The notes: generated by a model from the letters alone, not told the origin. A stretch of 64,000 nt of DNA from Rhodococcus maanshanensis NBRC 100610 (GCF_001894865.1 NZ_BCXA01000030.1:49717-113716), one strand, 5' to 3'; shown: positions 44,499-54,146, numbered from the stretch's first letter. Numbers and translations: made by a program.

Positions 44499-45662
44499 TC
44501 AGTACAGCGGGTCGTGCCGCATGTTCTCGACCGGAACGCCCTTGGCCTGCAGCCGGAACTTGGCGGTCTGGATGGTCGAGGCGGACCCGACGATCTGCAC
44601 GTCGTGGTTCGACCAGTCACCGAACTCGGCTGCGACGGCGCTGACCTTGCCGGTGATCCGCTTGTACATGCCCGCGGGCGGCGTCGGGATCGGGTCGAGG
44701 TGCCACCACGGGTTGGTGTCCTCCTCGGAGACCGGGACGACGGTGAGCCACGGGTTGGTCAGCGACAGCTGCCACAGGGTCTCGATGTCGTACAGGTCGC
44801 ACGGGTAGTTGCCGCCGACGAACACGTGCACGTTCGGGTTGTTGGCGCGCATCGCCATCTCCATCAGCTGCGCGCGCAGCGGGGCGATGCCGGTGCCGGA
44901 CCCGATCATCAGCATGTCGCGGTTCCTGGTGCGGTCGACGCCGAGCGCGCCGAGCGGGGAACCCATCAGCCAGGTGTCGCCGAGGTTGGTCTGGCCGACC
45001 ATCGCCGGGCTCACCCAACCACCGGACACGCGGCGGACGTGGAACTCGATCTGCCCCTCGGGGTTCGCCGGGATGGCGGGCGAGAGGTAGCGCCACATCC
45101 GAGGGCGGCCCGGGACGGTGACACTGACGTACTGGCCGGCGCCGTACTCCATCGGCCGGTCCAGCTGCAGCCGGACCACAGCGACATCCTGGAGCACCTG
45201 CTTGTGCTCGACGACGGTGCCGGTCCAGGTGGCAGGCCCGTCCTCGGCGTTCGCGGCCTCCATCATCACCGAGGCGATCAGGGCGATGGCCTCGCGCCAG
45301 GCGTTGTCGACCTCGTCGGTCCACATCTCGTTGCCTGCGAAGTTCTTGAGCGCGAAGATGAGCGCGTTGCCGACCGCGGTGTAGTGCGCGTCGACGACGC
45401 CGTACTTGCGGTGGTCGCGGCCGAGCTGGGCGAGGAACAGGAGCACCGGCTCCGGGTCGTCGAGCTGGTCGATCACGTACGCGATCGCGTGGACGAGCCG
45501 CTCTCGCTGGGCCTCCATCGCGGCGGGGAAGAACTCGCGGACGTCCGGGTTGTTCGCGAACAAGACGGAGTAGAACGACTGGGTCAGTCGAGCTGGTCCG
45601 TCCTCGATTGCCGCCACGGCCTTGAAGGTCGTCCGGACAAGCGAAATAGCCGTTGAATCCAC
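44499..45662 (-). CDS. Globin-reductase (flavohemoprotein-like)
   Basis: A 387-residue fusion of a globin and an FAD/NAD(P) reductase. Numbered from the alternative upstream ATG (45683), the globin (about 12-145) has the B10 Tyr in SFYSVLF (Y38) and a proximal His in RDHRKYGV (H91). The reductase has the FAD site RYLSPA and NAD(P) site GSGTGIAPLRA. Flavohemoproteins detoxify NO to nitrate. The changed flavin loop and its similarity to M. tuberculosis Rv0385 point to the second type, whose NO activity is doubtful. I prefer GTG 45662 (GGGGA upstream). It is divergent from the NOS gene, 228 bp away, so NO handling or electron supply to NOS is the obvious idea. Confidence 0.87.
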   Translation of the reverse strand: MDSTAISLVRTTFKAVAAIEDGPARLTQSFYSVLFANNPDVREFFPAAMEAQRERLVHAIAYVIDQLDDPEPVLLFLAQLGRDHRKYGVVDAHYTAVGNALIFALKNFAGNEMWTDEVDNAWREAIALIASVMMEAANAEDGPATWTGTVVEHKQVLQDVAVVRLQLDRPMEYGAGQYVSVTVPGRPRMWRYLSPAIPANPEGQIEFHVRRVSGGWVSPAMVGQTNLGDTWLMGSPLGALGVDRTRNRDMLMIGSGTGIAPLRAQLMEMAMRANNPNVHVFVGGNYPCDLYDIETLWQLSLTNPWLTVVPVSEEDTNPWWHLDPIPTPPAGMYKRITGKVSAVAAEFGDWSNHDVQIVGSASTIQTAKFRLQAKGVPVENMRHDPLY

Positions 45663-45890
45663 TGCAGAGTCCCCGTTCCGCATACAAACGCGGCCTGCGG
45701 TGTCCTCTGCAGGTCGCGTGGCCCCTCACGGCGGGTTGCCGTTGGGTGTGGGCGAGTCTAGCGAGGAATCGTCGCGACCGAAACACGTACCAGTAGAACG
45801 ACCGTTCAAGTCGACCGCGGAGCCGTCTCACACTACGATCTTGATCGCTGTGAGGTCGCCGCGGGGGCGACAGAATGGAGTTCCGTCATC

Positions 45891-47051
45891 GTGGTCATCG
45901 CCTCGGGAGAGGAAGGGCTCCGCGACATCTCGGCCGCGAGCGCCAGGACGTCGACAACCGAGGACCTGGATCGACGGTTGCGAGAATGCACCGAGTTCTT
46001 CGCGCAGCCGGAGCTGGCGCACCTGCCAGCGGAACGGCACACGGCGGCGCTGGACGAGTTCGCGCTGACCGGGCGCTACGCGCACACCACCGAGGAACTC
46101 CTGGTCGGGGCGAAGCTCGCCTGGCGGAACCACGCGCGCTGCGTCGGACGCAATCACTGGCGCACCCTCAAGCTGATCGACGCCCGCAACGCGGTGACCG
46201 CGGCGGCACTGGCGGAGGCGTGCTGGGAACACCTGCGGGTCGCCACCAACGGCGGCGCGCTGCAGTCGGTGATCACCATCGGCCCGCGACCGCTGCCGGA
46301 CGGCAGGGAGTTCCGCATCCTCAGCCCCCAGCTCATCCGCTACGCGGGGTACCGCAACGAGGACGGCAGCATCACCGGCGACCCGTGGCACGTCGCGCTC
46401 ACCGAGCAGGTGACGAAGATGGGCTGGAAGGGCGAGGGCACCCGGTTCGACGTCCTGCCGCTGCTGATCTCGGTCCCCAACGAGCCGCTGCAGTGGTTCG
46501 AGGTGCCCGAGGACCTGGTTCTCGAGGTCCCGCTCGAGCACCCGAACTACAAGTGGTTCGCCAAGCTGGGCCTCAAGTGGCACGCGGTGCCCGCGGTGTC
46601 GAACATGGACCTGGAGATCGGCGGGCTCACCTACCCCTGCGCGCCCTTCAACGGCTGGTACGTGAGCACCGAGGTCGGTGCCCGCAACTTCAGCGACGAG
46701 GACAGGTACGACATGCTGCCCACCATCGCCAAGAAGCTGCGGCTCGACATGAGCTCGGATCGCACGCTGTGGAAGGACCGGGCACTGGTCGAGCTGAACC
46801 GGGCCGTCATCCACAGCTACCGGGAGGCGGGGGTGATCATGGTCGACCACCACACGGTGGCCAAGCAGTTCCTCGACTTCGTCGGCCGCGAGGAGAAGGC
46901 CGGGCGCACCTGCCCGACGGACTGGTCGTGGATCAACCCGCCGATGTCGGCGGCGTTGACGCCGACCTTCCACCGGCTCTACGACGCCCCCGATCTCGAT
47001 GTCCGGCCGAACTTCGTCAGCCGGACACAGGCTTCCGGCTGCCCGATCTGA
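45891..47051 (+). CDS. nos: Nitric oxide synthase oxygenase domain
   Basis: A 386-residue bacterial NOS that makes NO and citrulline from arginine. The heme-thiolate Cys is C84 in AWRNHARCVGR; the arginine-binding Glu is E261 in WYVSTEVGARNF; the MGWKGEGTRFDVLPL and MVDHHTVAKQF...E...R..PTDWSWINPP blocks are canonical. As in other bacterial NOS proteins there is no attached reductase, so electrons must come from a separate flavoprotein; the neighbouring globin-reductase or the reductase at 34.8 kb are candidates. The GTG at 45891 is the first usable start and has TGGAG upstream. NOS activity has been reported from Nocardia. It ends 4 bp from the convergent histidine kinase. Confidence 0.96.
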   Translation: MVIASGEEGLRDISAASARTSTTEDLDRRLRECTEFFAQPELAHLPAERHTAALDEFALTGRYAHTTEELLVGAKLAWRNHARCVGRNHWRTLKLIDARNAVTAAALAEACWEHLRVATNGGALQSVITIGPRPLPDGREFRILSPQLIRYAGYRNEDGSITGDPWHVALTEQVTKMGWKGEGTRFDVLPLLISVPNEPLQWFEVPEDLVLEVPLEHPNYKWFAKLGLKWHAVPAVSNMDLEIGGLTYPCAPFNGWYVSTEVGARNFSDEDRYDMLPTIAKKLRLDMSSDRTLWKDRALVELNRAVIHSYREAGVIMVDHHTVAKQFLDFVGREEKAGRTCPTDWSWINPPMSAALTPTFHRLYDAPDLDVRPNFVSRTQASGCPI

Positions 47052-47055
47052 TCCG

Positions 47056-48237
47056 TCACGGCGACGGGATCGTCGCCAGCACGCGGGTGCCCTCCCCCGG
47101 CGCCGACGTCAGCTCGAGGGTCCCGCCCAGATTCTCGATCCGGAGGAACTGCGAGGCCAGCCCGATGTGCCCCTCGGCGACGCGCGCGGGCAGATCGCCC
47201 GGGTCGAACCCGACACCGTCGTCGGCCACCTCGAGGGTGATGGCCGTTGCGGTCCGGGCCAACTGCAGCTCGACCCGGGTGGCGTGCGCATGCCTGTCGA
47301 TGTTGCCGAGCGCCTCCCTGGCCACCCGATAGAGCAGCGACTGGCATTCCGGCCTGCCCACCTCCGCCAACCGCACCCGCATCTCGTAGCCGCGGCGCCC
47401 ATACCCCTCGGCCAGCTCGCGCAGCGCCGCCGTCAGGCCCAACTGCTCGAGCACCTGCGGGTGCAGCGTGGTGACCGTCGAGCGGAGCTGCGTCGCGGTC
47501 TCGCGCAGCGCGGCCTCCGCGGCCACAAGGGCGGGGTCCCGGTCGCGCTCGATCGCCTCCTCGAGATCCATCCGGGCCGCGAGGACGTTCTGCAGCGGGC
47601 CGTCGTGCAGGTGCTCGGCCAGTCGCCTGCGCTCGCGCTCCTCCGCCCCCATCGACTCGGCGACCAGCTGGCGCCGCACGTCCAGCAACGCGATCACCGT
47701 CCCCGACCGGCGCACGAGGACGAAGGACAGCGCGGTGGTCGCGGCGGTGAGCCACAGCAGGAAACCGAAGTACAGGAACACGACTCCCGGCAGGTCGACG
47801 AGGTCGTCGCGGACCGCGTAGAAGATCCACACCAGCAGGTAGCCGACGGCCGTGCAGGTGCCGAGGCACGCCGTCAGCGCGGGCCGGTACTGGAACGCCA
47901 CCGCCACCGGCAGCAGGAAGAACACCGGCAGCAGCGAGGAGGTCGCGCCGCCGGACGCCAGGCAGAGCGCGAGCAGCGCCGCGATGTCGACGCCGGTGGA
48001 CGCCCAGCCCGCCCACGGCCGCACCTGCCTGCGCAGCACCACCACGAGCCACACCGCGGCCGCGACGGCGTATCCGAGCAGGACCAGCCGGAACACGGTC
48101 GGCATCCAGTGCTCGATGCGGACGACGGGGCCGAGCAGCGCGATCAGCGCGATCAGCGGGAGCCGCAGGAAGGCGGTGACCCGCACGGCCTCCGTCGCGT
48201 ACCGCTCGACGACGCGGTCCCGGTCGCGGCCCGCCAC
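47056..48237 (-). CDS. Sensor histidine kinase, NarL/DesK-type
   Basis: A 393-residue kinase. The first 180 residues hold about six membrane segments with little periplasmic sequence, so the signal is probably sensed in the membrane. The phospho-acceptor is H211 in AEHLHDGPLQ (HisKA_3 type), followed by a HATPase domain (LYRVAREALGNIDRHAHA, then DDGVGFDPGDLP with the G1 box, and GLASQFLRIENLGG). A GTG start at 48237 follows the response-regulator stop by one base, so the two are coupled. It is convergent with NOS; the signal is unknown. Confidence 0.92.
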   Translation of the reverse strand: MAGRDRDRVVERYATEAVRVTAFLRLPLIALIALLGPVVRIEHWMPTVFRLVLLGYAVAAAVWLVVVLRRQVRPWAGWASTGVDIAALLALCLASGGATSSLLPVFFLLPVAVAFQYRPALTACLGTCTAVGYLLVWIFYAVRDDLVDLPGVVFLYFGFLLWLTAATTALSFVLVRRSGTVIALLDVRRQLVAESMGAEERERRRLAEHLHDGPLQNVLAARMDLEEAIERDRDPALVAAEAALRETATQLRSTVTTLHPQVLEQLGLTAALRELAEGYGRRGYEMRVRLAEVGRPECQSLLYRVAREALGNIDRHAHATRVELQLARTATAITLEVADDGVGFDPGDLPARVAEGHIGLASQFLRIENLGGTLELTSAPGEGTRVLATIPSP

Positions 48238-48238
48238 G

Positions 48239-48877
48239 TCACTCCAGCAATCCCCGGCGCATGGCCTCGGCCACCGCCGCCGCGCGGTCGCTCACCCCCA
48301 GCTTCTCGTACAGCCGCTGCACGTGGGTCTTGACGGTGGACGGCGCCAGGAACAGCTCGCCCGCGATGGCCGGGATCGTCAGCCCGCGGGCGATCGCCGC
48401 CAGCACCTCCCGCTCGCGGGCGCTGAGCGCCGGGCCGGTGGGCTCGGCGTGCCGCCTGACCTCGCCGAGCAGGCCCGCGGCCAGGCCGGCGGGGAGCACG
48501 TCGCGCCCCTTCGCGCAGTCGAGGACCGCGGCCACGATCTCCGCCCGCGTCGACTCCTTGGGCAGGAACCCGGCAGCGCCCTCCTGCACGGCGTGGTACA
48601 CGATCGCGGACTCGTCGTGCGCGGAGAGCAGCAGCACCCGGGTGCCCAGCTCGTCGCGGCGCACGGCGGCCGCGACCTGGCTCCCGTCGAGCCGAGGCAT
48701 CCGGTAATCGAGCAGCGCGACGTGCGGTCGGTGTTCCCTGATCAGCGCCAGCGCCGCGGCCCCGTCCTCGGCTTCCCCCACCACCTCGACATCGCCGCTC
48801 CCGACGAGCGCCCGGACGACGCCGTCCCGAAAGAGCGGATGATCGTCGGCCACCACGACGCGCACCTTCTCGACCAT
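48239..48877 (-). CDS. Response regulator, NarL/LuxR type
   Basis: A 212-residue regulator. The receiver (1-120) has the acidic pair D11-D12, the phospho-acceptor D57 in LLDYRMP, Ser in LLSAHD and Lys in LPKES. The C-terminal LuxR domain (about 148-205) reads LSAREREVLAAIARGLTIPAIAGELFLAPSTVKTHVQRLYEKLGV, in part. It is cognate to the kinase encoded next to it. In the same family DosR/NarL members respond to redox or gases. Promoter lies in the 49-kb gap; targets unknown, though the adjacent NOS is a fair guess. Confidence 0.93.
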   Translation of the reverse strand: MVEKVRVVVADDHPLFRDGVVRALVGSGDVEVVGEAEDGAAALALIREHRPHVALLDYRMPRLDGSQVAAAVRRDELGTRVLLLSAHDESAIVYHAVQEGAAGFLPKESTRAEIVAAVLDCAKGRDVLPAGLAAGLLGEVRRHAEPTGPALSAREREVLAAIARGLTIPAIAGELFLAPSTVKTHVQRLYEKLGVSDRAAAVAEAMRRGLLE

Positions 48878-49111
48878 CGCTCACCACGACCCGAGAACGG
48901 TCATGGCCAACTGTCTCACGGGTCCTCCTCCGCGACCAGGCGATTTGAGCATTCACCGGATCTGGAGATGAATTGACTACAAGCCACTGCTAATTAGTCG
49001 GGCGAACGAGAACCTGATGCCGGGTGGCCGTCCTACAGTGCAGATGTGCGCAGATTGGAGTCTGCTTACACGGCCGCGGGGGCGTTCCGGCCACAACCAG
49101 GGGGTATCGAA

Positions 49112-49642
49112 TTGAGAATCAACGAACATGTCGTGCGTTGCGTGCCGGATCGATGGCTTGGACGCCTTTTGAAGCACTCAGAGCTACTAAAATTTCTGAT
49201 CGTGGGGGCGATCACCTTCGTTACCACGGTGGCGATCTTCTTCGGACTCAAATGGACGGTCCTTCCGGCCAATCCAGTCACGGCGAATATCGTCGCAGTC
49301 CTGGTATCAACGATCCTGTCGTACATTCTGAACAGCGAATGGTCTTTTGCCGAACGGGGAGGCCGACCCAAGCATCACGAAGCGGCCTTGTTCTTCGGAG
49401 TCGCGGGGGTGGGGATAGTCCTCAATCAGATACCTTTGTGGATTTCACGCTACGCACTCGATTACAGAACTCCAGATGTCTCCTTCCTCGCGGAGAACAT
49501 CGCCGATTTCATCAGCGGGGCAATCTTGGGGACATTGATAGCCACAGCATTCCGCTGGTGGGCCATGAAGCGTTTCGTGTTCGTGACATCCGATGCCCAA
49601 ACGGATTCCCCGCTGGAATCGAAAGAATGGGAGCATCACTGA
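49112..49642 (+). CDS. GtrA-like membrane protein
   Basis: A 176-residue protein with four membrane helices (about 22-40, 48-70, 88-105, 125-145). LLKFLIVGAITFVTTVAIFFGL and ILNSEWSFAERGGRP (N-x-x-W-x-F) are the GtrA signature; this family is thought to flip polyprenyl-linked sugars for cell-wall or O-antigen glycosylation. The TTG at 49112 has AGGGGG upstream; GTG 49046 is an alternative. The gene is clearly less GC-rich than its neighbours (for example a run of actaaaatttctga), which suggests recent transfer. No glycosyltransferase partner is adjacent. Confidence 0.82.
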   Translation: MRINEHVVRCVPDRWLGRLLKHSELLKFLIVGAITFVTTVAIFFGLKWTVLPANPVTANIVAVLVSTILSYILNSEWSFAERGGRPKHHEAALFFGVAGVGIVLNQIPLWISRYALDYRTPDVSFLAENIADFISGAILGTLIATAFRWWAMKRFVFVTSDAQTDSPLESKEWEHH

Positions 49643-49758
49643 TTCTGCACGTGAATCTCCGTCAAACCGAGGCACTGCTACGTTGACGGCGGACAGGTCG
49701 TTCGTGGTGCTGATCGACACCATCTGAAGATACGTAACAACTCTCGCAGAGTCGCTGT

Positions 49759-50160
49759 TCAGCGCTCGTGCCGGGGCTTCCAGACGACCAGCGCGTTGTT
49801 GCGCGGAATCGGCACCAGGTCGCGCCGGTAGCTGGCGTGCACCTGGGCGATCTCGGTCGCCATCTCGGTGACCCGCCGTTGCAGCGCCTCCACCTGGTTG
49901 GTCAGCTCGATGATCCGCTTGATGCCCGCCAGGTTGACACCCTCGTCCTGGGACAGCCGCTGCACCTCGCGCAGCAGGGCCACGTCCCTCGGCGAGTAGC
50001 GGCGTCCCCCACCGGTGGTGCGGTGCGGGGTCACCAGGCCGAGCCGGTCGTAGTTTCGCAGCGTCTGGGCGTGCATGCCCGCCAGTTCCGCGGCCACCGA
50101 GATCACGAAGACCTGGGCGTCCGGGTCCGCGGGCACCTCAGGCCCCCGGGGCGCGGTCAT
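49759..50160 (-). CDS. hspR: Heat-shock repressor HspR (MerR family)
   Basis: A 133-residue MerR-type regulator. The DNA-binding head VISVAAELAGMHAQTLRNYDRLGLVTPHRTTGGGRRYSPRDV (in part: HAQTLRNYDRLGLV, RRYS) is typical HspR, followed by a coiled coil (NQVEALQRRVTEMATEIAQV). It binds HAIR sites with DnaK as co-repressor and shuts off the dnaK operon and clpB at normal temperature. Its ATG overlaps the dnaJ stop (TGATG). It is last in the operon, giving feedback control. HAIR sites are present upstream of both dnaK and clpB here. Confidence 0.95.
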   Translation of the reverse strand: MTAPRGPEVPADPDAQVFVISVAAELAGMHAQTLRNYDRLGLVTPHRTTGGGRRYSPRDVALLREVQRLSQDEGVNLAGIKRIIELTNQVEALQRRVTEMATEIAQVHASYRRDLVPIPRNNALVVWKPRHER

Positions 50161-51359
50161 CACGCACCCGCCCAGCCCGCACGCGGATCGAATCCGCTGG
50201 CCTTCTCGGCCGACAGATAGGTCTGCAGCGCCTCGGTGGCGGTCTCGTCGAGATCCTGCGGCACCGCGACCTTGACGGTCACGAGCAGATCGCCCGCACC
50301 GCCGCTGCGCTTGGGCACCCCGCGTCCGCGCACCCGGAGGATCCGGCCGTCGACGGTCCCCGCAGGGATCTTGACGCCGACCCGGCCTTCGAGGGTGGGG
50401 ACGGAGACCGTGGTGCCGAGCACCAGTTCGCCGTAACTGACCGGCACGGTGACGGTGAGGTCGTCGCCGTTGCGGCCGAACACCTTGTCCGGCTTGACGT
50501 GCACGGTGACGTACAGGTCGCCCGACGGCGCGCCGCGCAGGCCCGCCTCGCCCTGTCCTGCCAGCCTGATCCGCTGCCCGTCGCTCACGCCCTGCGGAAT
50601 CCGGACGGTGAGGCTGCGGGTGCGGTTCTGCACACCGGTGCCGTGGCAGTCGGTGCACGGGTCGTCGATGATCGAGCCGGTGCCGCGGCAGTCGTCGCAC
50701 GGCTCACTGAACCCGAACGCGCCCTGGTTCCTGCTGACGATTCCGGAACCGTTGCAGCGCGGGCAGACCCGCGGGCTGGTGCCGGGCTTCGCCCCACTGC
50801 CGTGGCAGGTGGTGCATGAGGCCGGGCTGGTCAGGCGCAACGGCACCGTCACGCCCGTCGCGGCCTCGCGGAAGGGCAGGGTGGTCTCGGCCTCGACGTC
50901 GCTGCCCCGCTGCGGGCGGGTGCCTGCTCCGGTCCGAGTGCCCGCGCCACCGCGACCGCCGAACAGGCCGCCGAAGATGTCGCCGATGCCGCCGTCGCCC
51001 GCGGTGTAGCTGGTGCCACCGCCGAACAGGTCGCCGATGTTGAACTCGCTGCCGCCGAAACCGCCGCCCGCCGTGGTGTACTCGGCGCCGGGGCGGTAAC
51101 CGCCGCGGCCGAAGCCGCCGCTGGCGAACAGCCTGCGGGCCTCGTCGTACTCCTTGCGCTTGGCCGTATCGGAGAGCACGGCGTACGCCTCGCTCACGGC
51201 CTTGAACCGCTCCTCGGCCGCCGTGTCACCGGGGTTGGCGTCGGGATGCAGGTCCCGTGCCAGCTTCCGGTAGGACTTCTTGATCTCGTCCGCCGAAGCA
51301 TCAGAGGAGACGCCCAGCTCCTTGTAGAAGTCCTTCTCGATCCACTCCCGCTCACTCAC
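50160..51359 (-). CDS. dnaJ: Chaperone DnaJ
   Basis: A 399-residue full-length DnaJ. The J-domain at 1-70 has HPD in [11 protein letters not shown] Gly/Phe region (about 80-140) is followed by four zinc-finger repeats CxxCxGxG ([32 protein letters not shown]) and the C-terminal substrate domains. It delivers clients to DnaK and stimulates its ATPase. The GTG start has GGAGGAG upstream. It lies 34 bp after grpE in the dnaK-grpE-dnaJ-hspR operon. Confidence 0.97.
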   Translation of the reverse strand: MSEREWIEKDFYKELGVSSDASADEIKKSYRKLARDLHPDANPGDTAAEERFKAVSEAYAVLSDTAKRKEYDEARRLFASGGFGRGGYRPGAEYTTAGGGFGGSEFNIGDLFGGGTSYTAGDGGIGDIFGGLFGGRGGAGTRTGAGTRPQRGSDVEAETTLPFREAATGVTVPLRLTSPASCTTCHGSGAKPGTSPRVCPRCNGSGIVSRNQGAFGFSEPCDDCRGTGSIIDDPCTDCHGTGVQNRTRSLTVRIPQGVSDGQRIRLAGQGEAGLRGAPSGDLYVTVHVKPDKVFGRNGDDLTVTVPVSYGELVLGTTVSVPTLEGRVGVKIPAGTVDGRILRVRGRGVPKRSGGAGDLLVTVKVAVPQDLDETATEALQTYLSAEKASGFDPRAGWAGA

Positions 51360-51393
51360 CGGGCGTCTCCTCCTCTCGTTGCTTCCTGTGTAA

Positions 51394-51948
51394 CTACTCC
51401 GCGGCCTCGTTCGGCGCAGGCGCGCCGTCCGTGACCGTCACCATCGCCGTCCGCAGGATCCGCTCGCCGAGGCGGTAGCCCTTGCGGAGGACCGTCCCGA
51501 GCACCGGATTGTCGCCGTCGCCCTCGACCTGCACGGCCTCGTGCAGCTCCGGGGAGAAGGTGTCACCCTCCTCGCCGAAGGCCGCGAGGCCGAGACCGTC
51601 GAGCACCCCGGCGAGCTTGTCGGACAGTGCCTTCAGCGGGCCCGACTCCAGGTCACCGTGCGCACGCGCCCGGTCCAGGTCGTCCACCACGTCGAGGAAC
51701 TTGCCGACCACGGAGGCCCGCTCGGCCGCGACGGCCTGGTCGATCCGGACGAGCGCGTTACGGCGAATGTTGGCGATCTCCGCCTTCGCGTAGCCCAGTT
51801 CGGTGCTGGCCTTCTCTAGCTCCGAGGACAGCGTGAGCAGCTCGTCCACGGTGTCCTCGGTGTCAGCCGCGGCCCCGGCCGCCGCATCAGCGGCGGCCGG
51901 GGTCTCGGTGTCGACTACTGGTTCGCGGTCGGCGTCGCGTTCGGTCAC
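51394..51948 (-). CDS. grpE: Nucleotide exchange factor GrpE
   Basis: A 184-residue GrpE. The acidic Ala/Asp N terminus (1-35), long coiled-coil helix (about 40-90, [31 protein letters not shown], in part) and the beta-domain ending [42 protein letters not shown] (in part: [16 protein letters not shown]) are all present. It releases ADP from DnaK. The GTG start overlaps the dnaK stop (GTGA). Length is typical for actinobacteria. Confidence 0.96.
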   Translation of the reverse strand: MTERDADREPVVDTETPAAADAAAGAAADTEDTVDELLTLSSELEKASTELGYAKAEIANIRRNALVRIDQAVAAERASVVGKFLDVVDDLDRARAHGDLESGPLKALSDKLAGVLDGLGLAAFGEEGDTFSPELHEAVQVEGDGDNPVLGTVLRKGYRLGERILRTAMVTVTDGAPAPNEAAE

Positions 51949-53789
51949 TTCTTGTCCTGATCGGACGGCTCGTCCACGACCTCGGCGTCGACGACGTCGT
52001 CGCCCTGGCTCGGGCCTGCGCCATCGGTGCCTGCCGCGGCCTCGTCGGCCTGTGCCTTGTAGATCGCCTCGCCAAGGGCCTGGGACTCGGTGGCGAGCTT
52101 CTCCACCGCGGACTTCACCGCGGAGATGTCGCTGCCGGCAAGGGCGGTGTTGGCCTCCGTGATAGCGGCCTCGACCTTCTCCTTGACGTCCGCGGGCACC
52201 TTGTCCTCGTTGTCCTTGATGAACTTCTCGGTCTGGTGCACCAGCGACTCGGCCTGGTTGCGGACCTCGGCCTCCTCGCGGCGGGCCTTGTCCTCCTCGG
52301 CGTGCGCCTCGGCGTCCTTGACCATCCGCTCGATCTCCTCCTTGGACAGGCCGGAGCCGTCCTGGATCTTGATCGTGTTCTCCTTGCCGGTGCCCTTGTC
52401 CTTCGCGGTCACGTGCACGATGCCGTTGGCATCGATGTCGAAGGTGACCTCGATCTGCGGCACGCCGCGCGGGGCCGGCGGGATGCCCGCGAGCTCGAAG
52501 GATCCCAGGAGCTTGTTGTGCGAGGCGATCTCGCGCTCACCCTGGAACACCTGGATCTGCACCGACGGCTGGTTGTCGTCCGCCGTGGTGAAGGTCTCCG
52601 AGCGCTTGGTCGGGATGGTGGTGTTGCGCTCGATGAGCTTGGTCATCACGCCACCCTTGGTCTCGATGCCGAGGGAGAGCGGGGTGACGTCGAGGAGCAG
52701 CACGTCCTTGACCTCGCCCTTGAGGACGCCGGCCTGCAGGGCGGCGCCGATGGCGACGACCTCGTCCGGGTTCACGCCCTTGTTGGGCTCACGGCCGCCG
52801 GTCAGCTCGCGGACCAGGTCCGAGACGGCGGGCATGCGGGTGGAGCCACCGACGAGCACGACGTTGTCGATGTCCTTGACCGAGATACCGCTGTCCTTGA
52901 TCACGGCCTGGAACGGCGCACGGGTGCGGTCGAGCAGGTCGGAGGTGATCTTCTGGAACTCGGCGCGGGTCAGCTGCTCGTCGAGGAACAGCGGGTTCTT
53001 GTCCGCGTCAACGGTGATGTAGGGCAGGTTGATCGAGGTGCTCTGCGAGGAGGACAGCTCGATCTTCGCCTTCTCGGCAGCCTCGCGCAGACGCTGCAGG
53101 GCCATCTTGTCCTTGGTCAGGTCGATGCCCGAGGTGGCCTTGAACTTGTCGACGAGCCAGGAGACGATGCGCTCGTCCCAGTCGTCGCCACCGAGGTGGT
53201 TGTCGCCGGAGGTCGCGCGGACCTCGACGACGCCGTCGCCGATCTCGAGCAGGGACACGTCGAAGGTGCCGCCGCCGAGGTCGAAGACCAGGATGGTCTG
53301 TTCCTTCTCGCCCTTGTCCAGGCCGTACGCGAGCGCGGCCGCGGTGGGCTCGTTGACGATGCGGAGCACGTTGAGGCCGGCGATCTGGCCGGCTTCCTTG
53401 GTGGCCTGACGCTGCGCGTCCTCGAAGTACGCGGGCACGGTGATGACGGCGTCGGTGATCTCCTCACCGAGGTACGCCTCCGCGTCACGCTTGAGCTTCA
53501 TGAGCGTGCGCGCGCTGATCTCCTGCGACGTGTACTTCTTGCCGTCGATCTCGACATTCCAGTCGGTACCGACGTGGCGCTTGACCGAGCGGATGGTGCG
53601 GTCGACGTTCGTGACCGCCTGGTTCTTCGCGGGCTGGCCGACCAGCACCTCACCGTTCTTGGCGAAGGCGACGATCGACGGGGTCGTGCGCGAGCCCTCG
53701 GAGTTGGCGACCACTACGGGCTCGCCGCCTTCGAGTACAGACACGACCGAGTTGGTGGTCCCGAGGTCGATTCCGACCGCACGAGCCAT
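51945..53789 (-). CDS. dnaK: Chaperone DnaK (Hsp70)
   Basis: A 614-residue Hsp70. The ATPase domain has GIDLGTTNS (near residue 6), the phosphate loops and [12 protein letters not shown], and GGSTRMP; the linker [13 protein letters not shown] and the substrate domain follow, with a short disordered Ala/Asp/Glu tail. It folds and reactivates proteins with DnaJ, GrpE and ClpB and is co-repressor with HspR. The ATG at 53789 gives the conserved [10 protein letters not shown] start and has AGGAGG upstream; extension upstream is non-conserved. One perfect and one imperfect HAIR site lie 86-161 bp before the start. Confidence 0.98.
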   Translation of the reverse strand: MARAVGIDLGTTNSVVSVLEGGEPVVVANSEGSRTTPSIVAFAKNGEVLVGQPAKNQAVTNVDRTIRSVKRHVGTDWNVEIDGKKYTSQEISARTLMKLKRDAEAYLGEEITDAVITVPAYFEDAQRQATKEAGQIAGLNVLRIVNEPTAAALAYGLDKGEKEQTILVFDLGGGTFDVSLLEIGDGVVEVRATSGDNHLGGDDWDERIVSWLVDKFKATSGIDLTKDKMALQRLREAAEKAKIELSSSQSTSINLPYITVDADKNPLFLDEQLTRAEFQKITSDLLDRTRAPFQAVIKDSGISVKDIDNVVLVGGSTRMPAVSDLVRELTGGREPNKGVNPDEVVAIGAALQAGVLKGEVKDVLLLDVTPLSLGIETKGGVMTKLIERNTTIPTKRSETFTTADDNQPSVQIQVFQGEREIASHNKLLGSFELAGIPPAPRGVPQIEVTFDIDANGIVHVTAKDKGTGKENTIKIQDGSGLSKEEIERMVKDAEAHAEEDKARREEAEVRNQAESLVHQTEKFIKDNEDKVPADVKEKVEAAITEANTALAGSDISAVKSAVEKLATESQALGEAIYKAQADEAAAGTDGAGPSQGDDVVDAEVVDEPSDQDKK

Positions 53790-53815
53790 AGTGTTCCTCC
53801 TACTTGTCGCAGCAC

Positions 53816-53838
53816 CCCCGGCGACGAAGGCGCCGGGG
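53816..53838 (-). other. dnaK leader hairpin
   Basis: CCCCGGCG (53816-53823) pairs perfectly with CGCCGGGG (53831-53838) in the dnaK 5' leader, ending about 15 bases before the AGGAGG ribosome site. It may affect translation or mRNA stability. Confidence 0.5.
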
Positions 53839-53874
53839 CTGGTTGTGCTGGCATTTCTTGGCCATCTCACCCTA

Positions 53875-53895
53875 AGTGAGTGCTACACGCTCAAG
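53875..53895 (-). promoter_or_regulatory. Imperfect HAIR element, second HspR site
   Basis: AGTGAGT-N7-GCTCAAG matches CTTGAGT-N7-ACTCAAG at 11 of 14 positions. It lies 35 bp (centre-to-centre 55 bp) from the perfect site, closer to dnaK. Confidence 0.65.
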
Positions 53896-53929
53896 TTTGC
53901 AACCCATCAGCGTGGGAGTCAAGCTCGAA

Positions 53930-53950
53930 CTTGAGTCTGGTTCACTCAAG
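53930..53950 (-). promoter_or_regulatory. Perfect HAIR element, HspR operator
   Basis: CTTGAGT-CTGGTTC-ACTCAAG equals the HAIR consensus exactly. It lies 141 bp upstream of the dnaK start and controls the dnaK-grpE-dnaJ-hspR operon. Confidence 0.95.
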
Positions 53951-54146
53951 GTTGTCGAAATGGTCAACGGGGACGGTTCGGGTTTTGTTCCCGGGACACG
54001 GGTGTGTCGCCCGCCACAATCGGTCACGGAAGCGGGATGAGCGCTTCCACCCCTTCTGGTGATGGTGTGCGGCCGACGACCGCCATAGCGTTGGAAGTGT
54101 CCGGCGACCCTCGGCCGCACCACCACACACGAAATGGTCTGTCGTC

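Larger units (their letters stand above)
53790..54146. other. Intergenic control region upstream of dnaK
   Basis: About 357 bp without a gene, between dnaK and a divergent secreted-protein gene. It holds the dnaK leader hairpin, two HAIR sites and, nearer the other gene, a small dyad GGAAGCG-N7-CGCTTCC (54028-54048). No coding sequence is evident in the remaining part. Confidence 0.8.
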
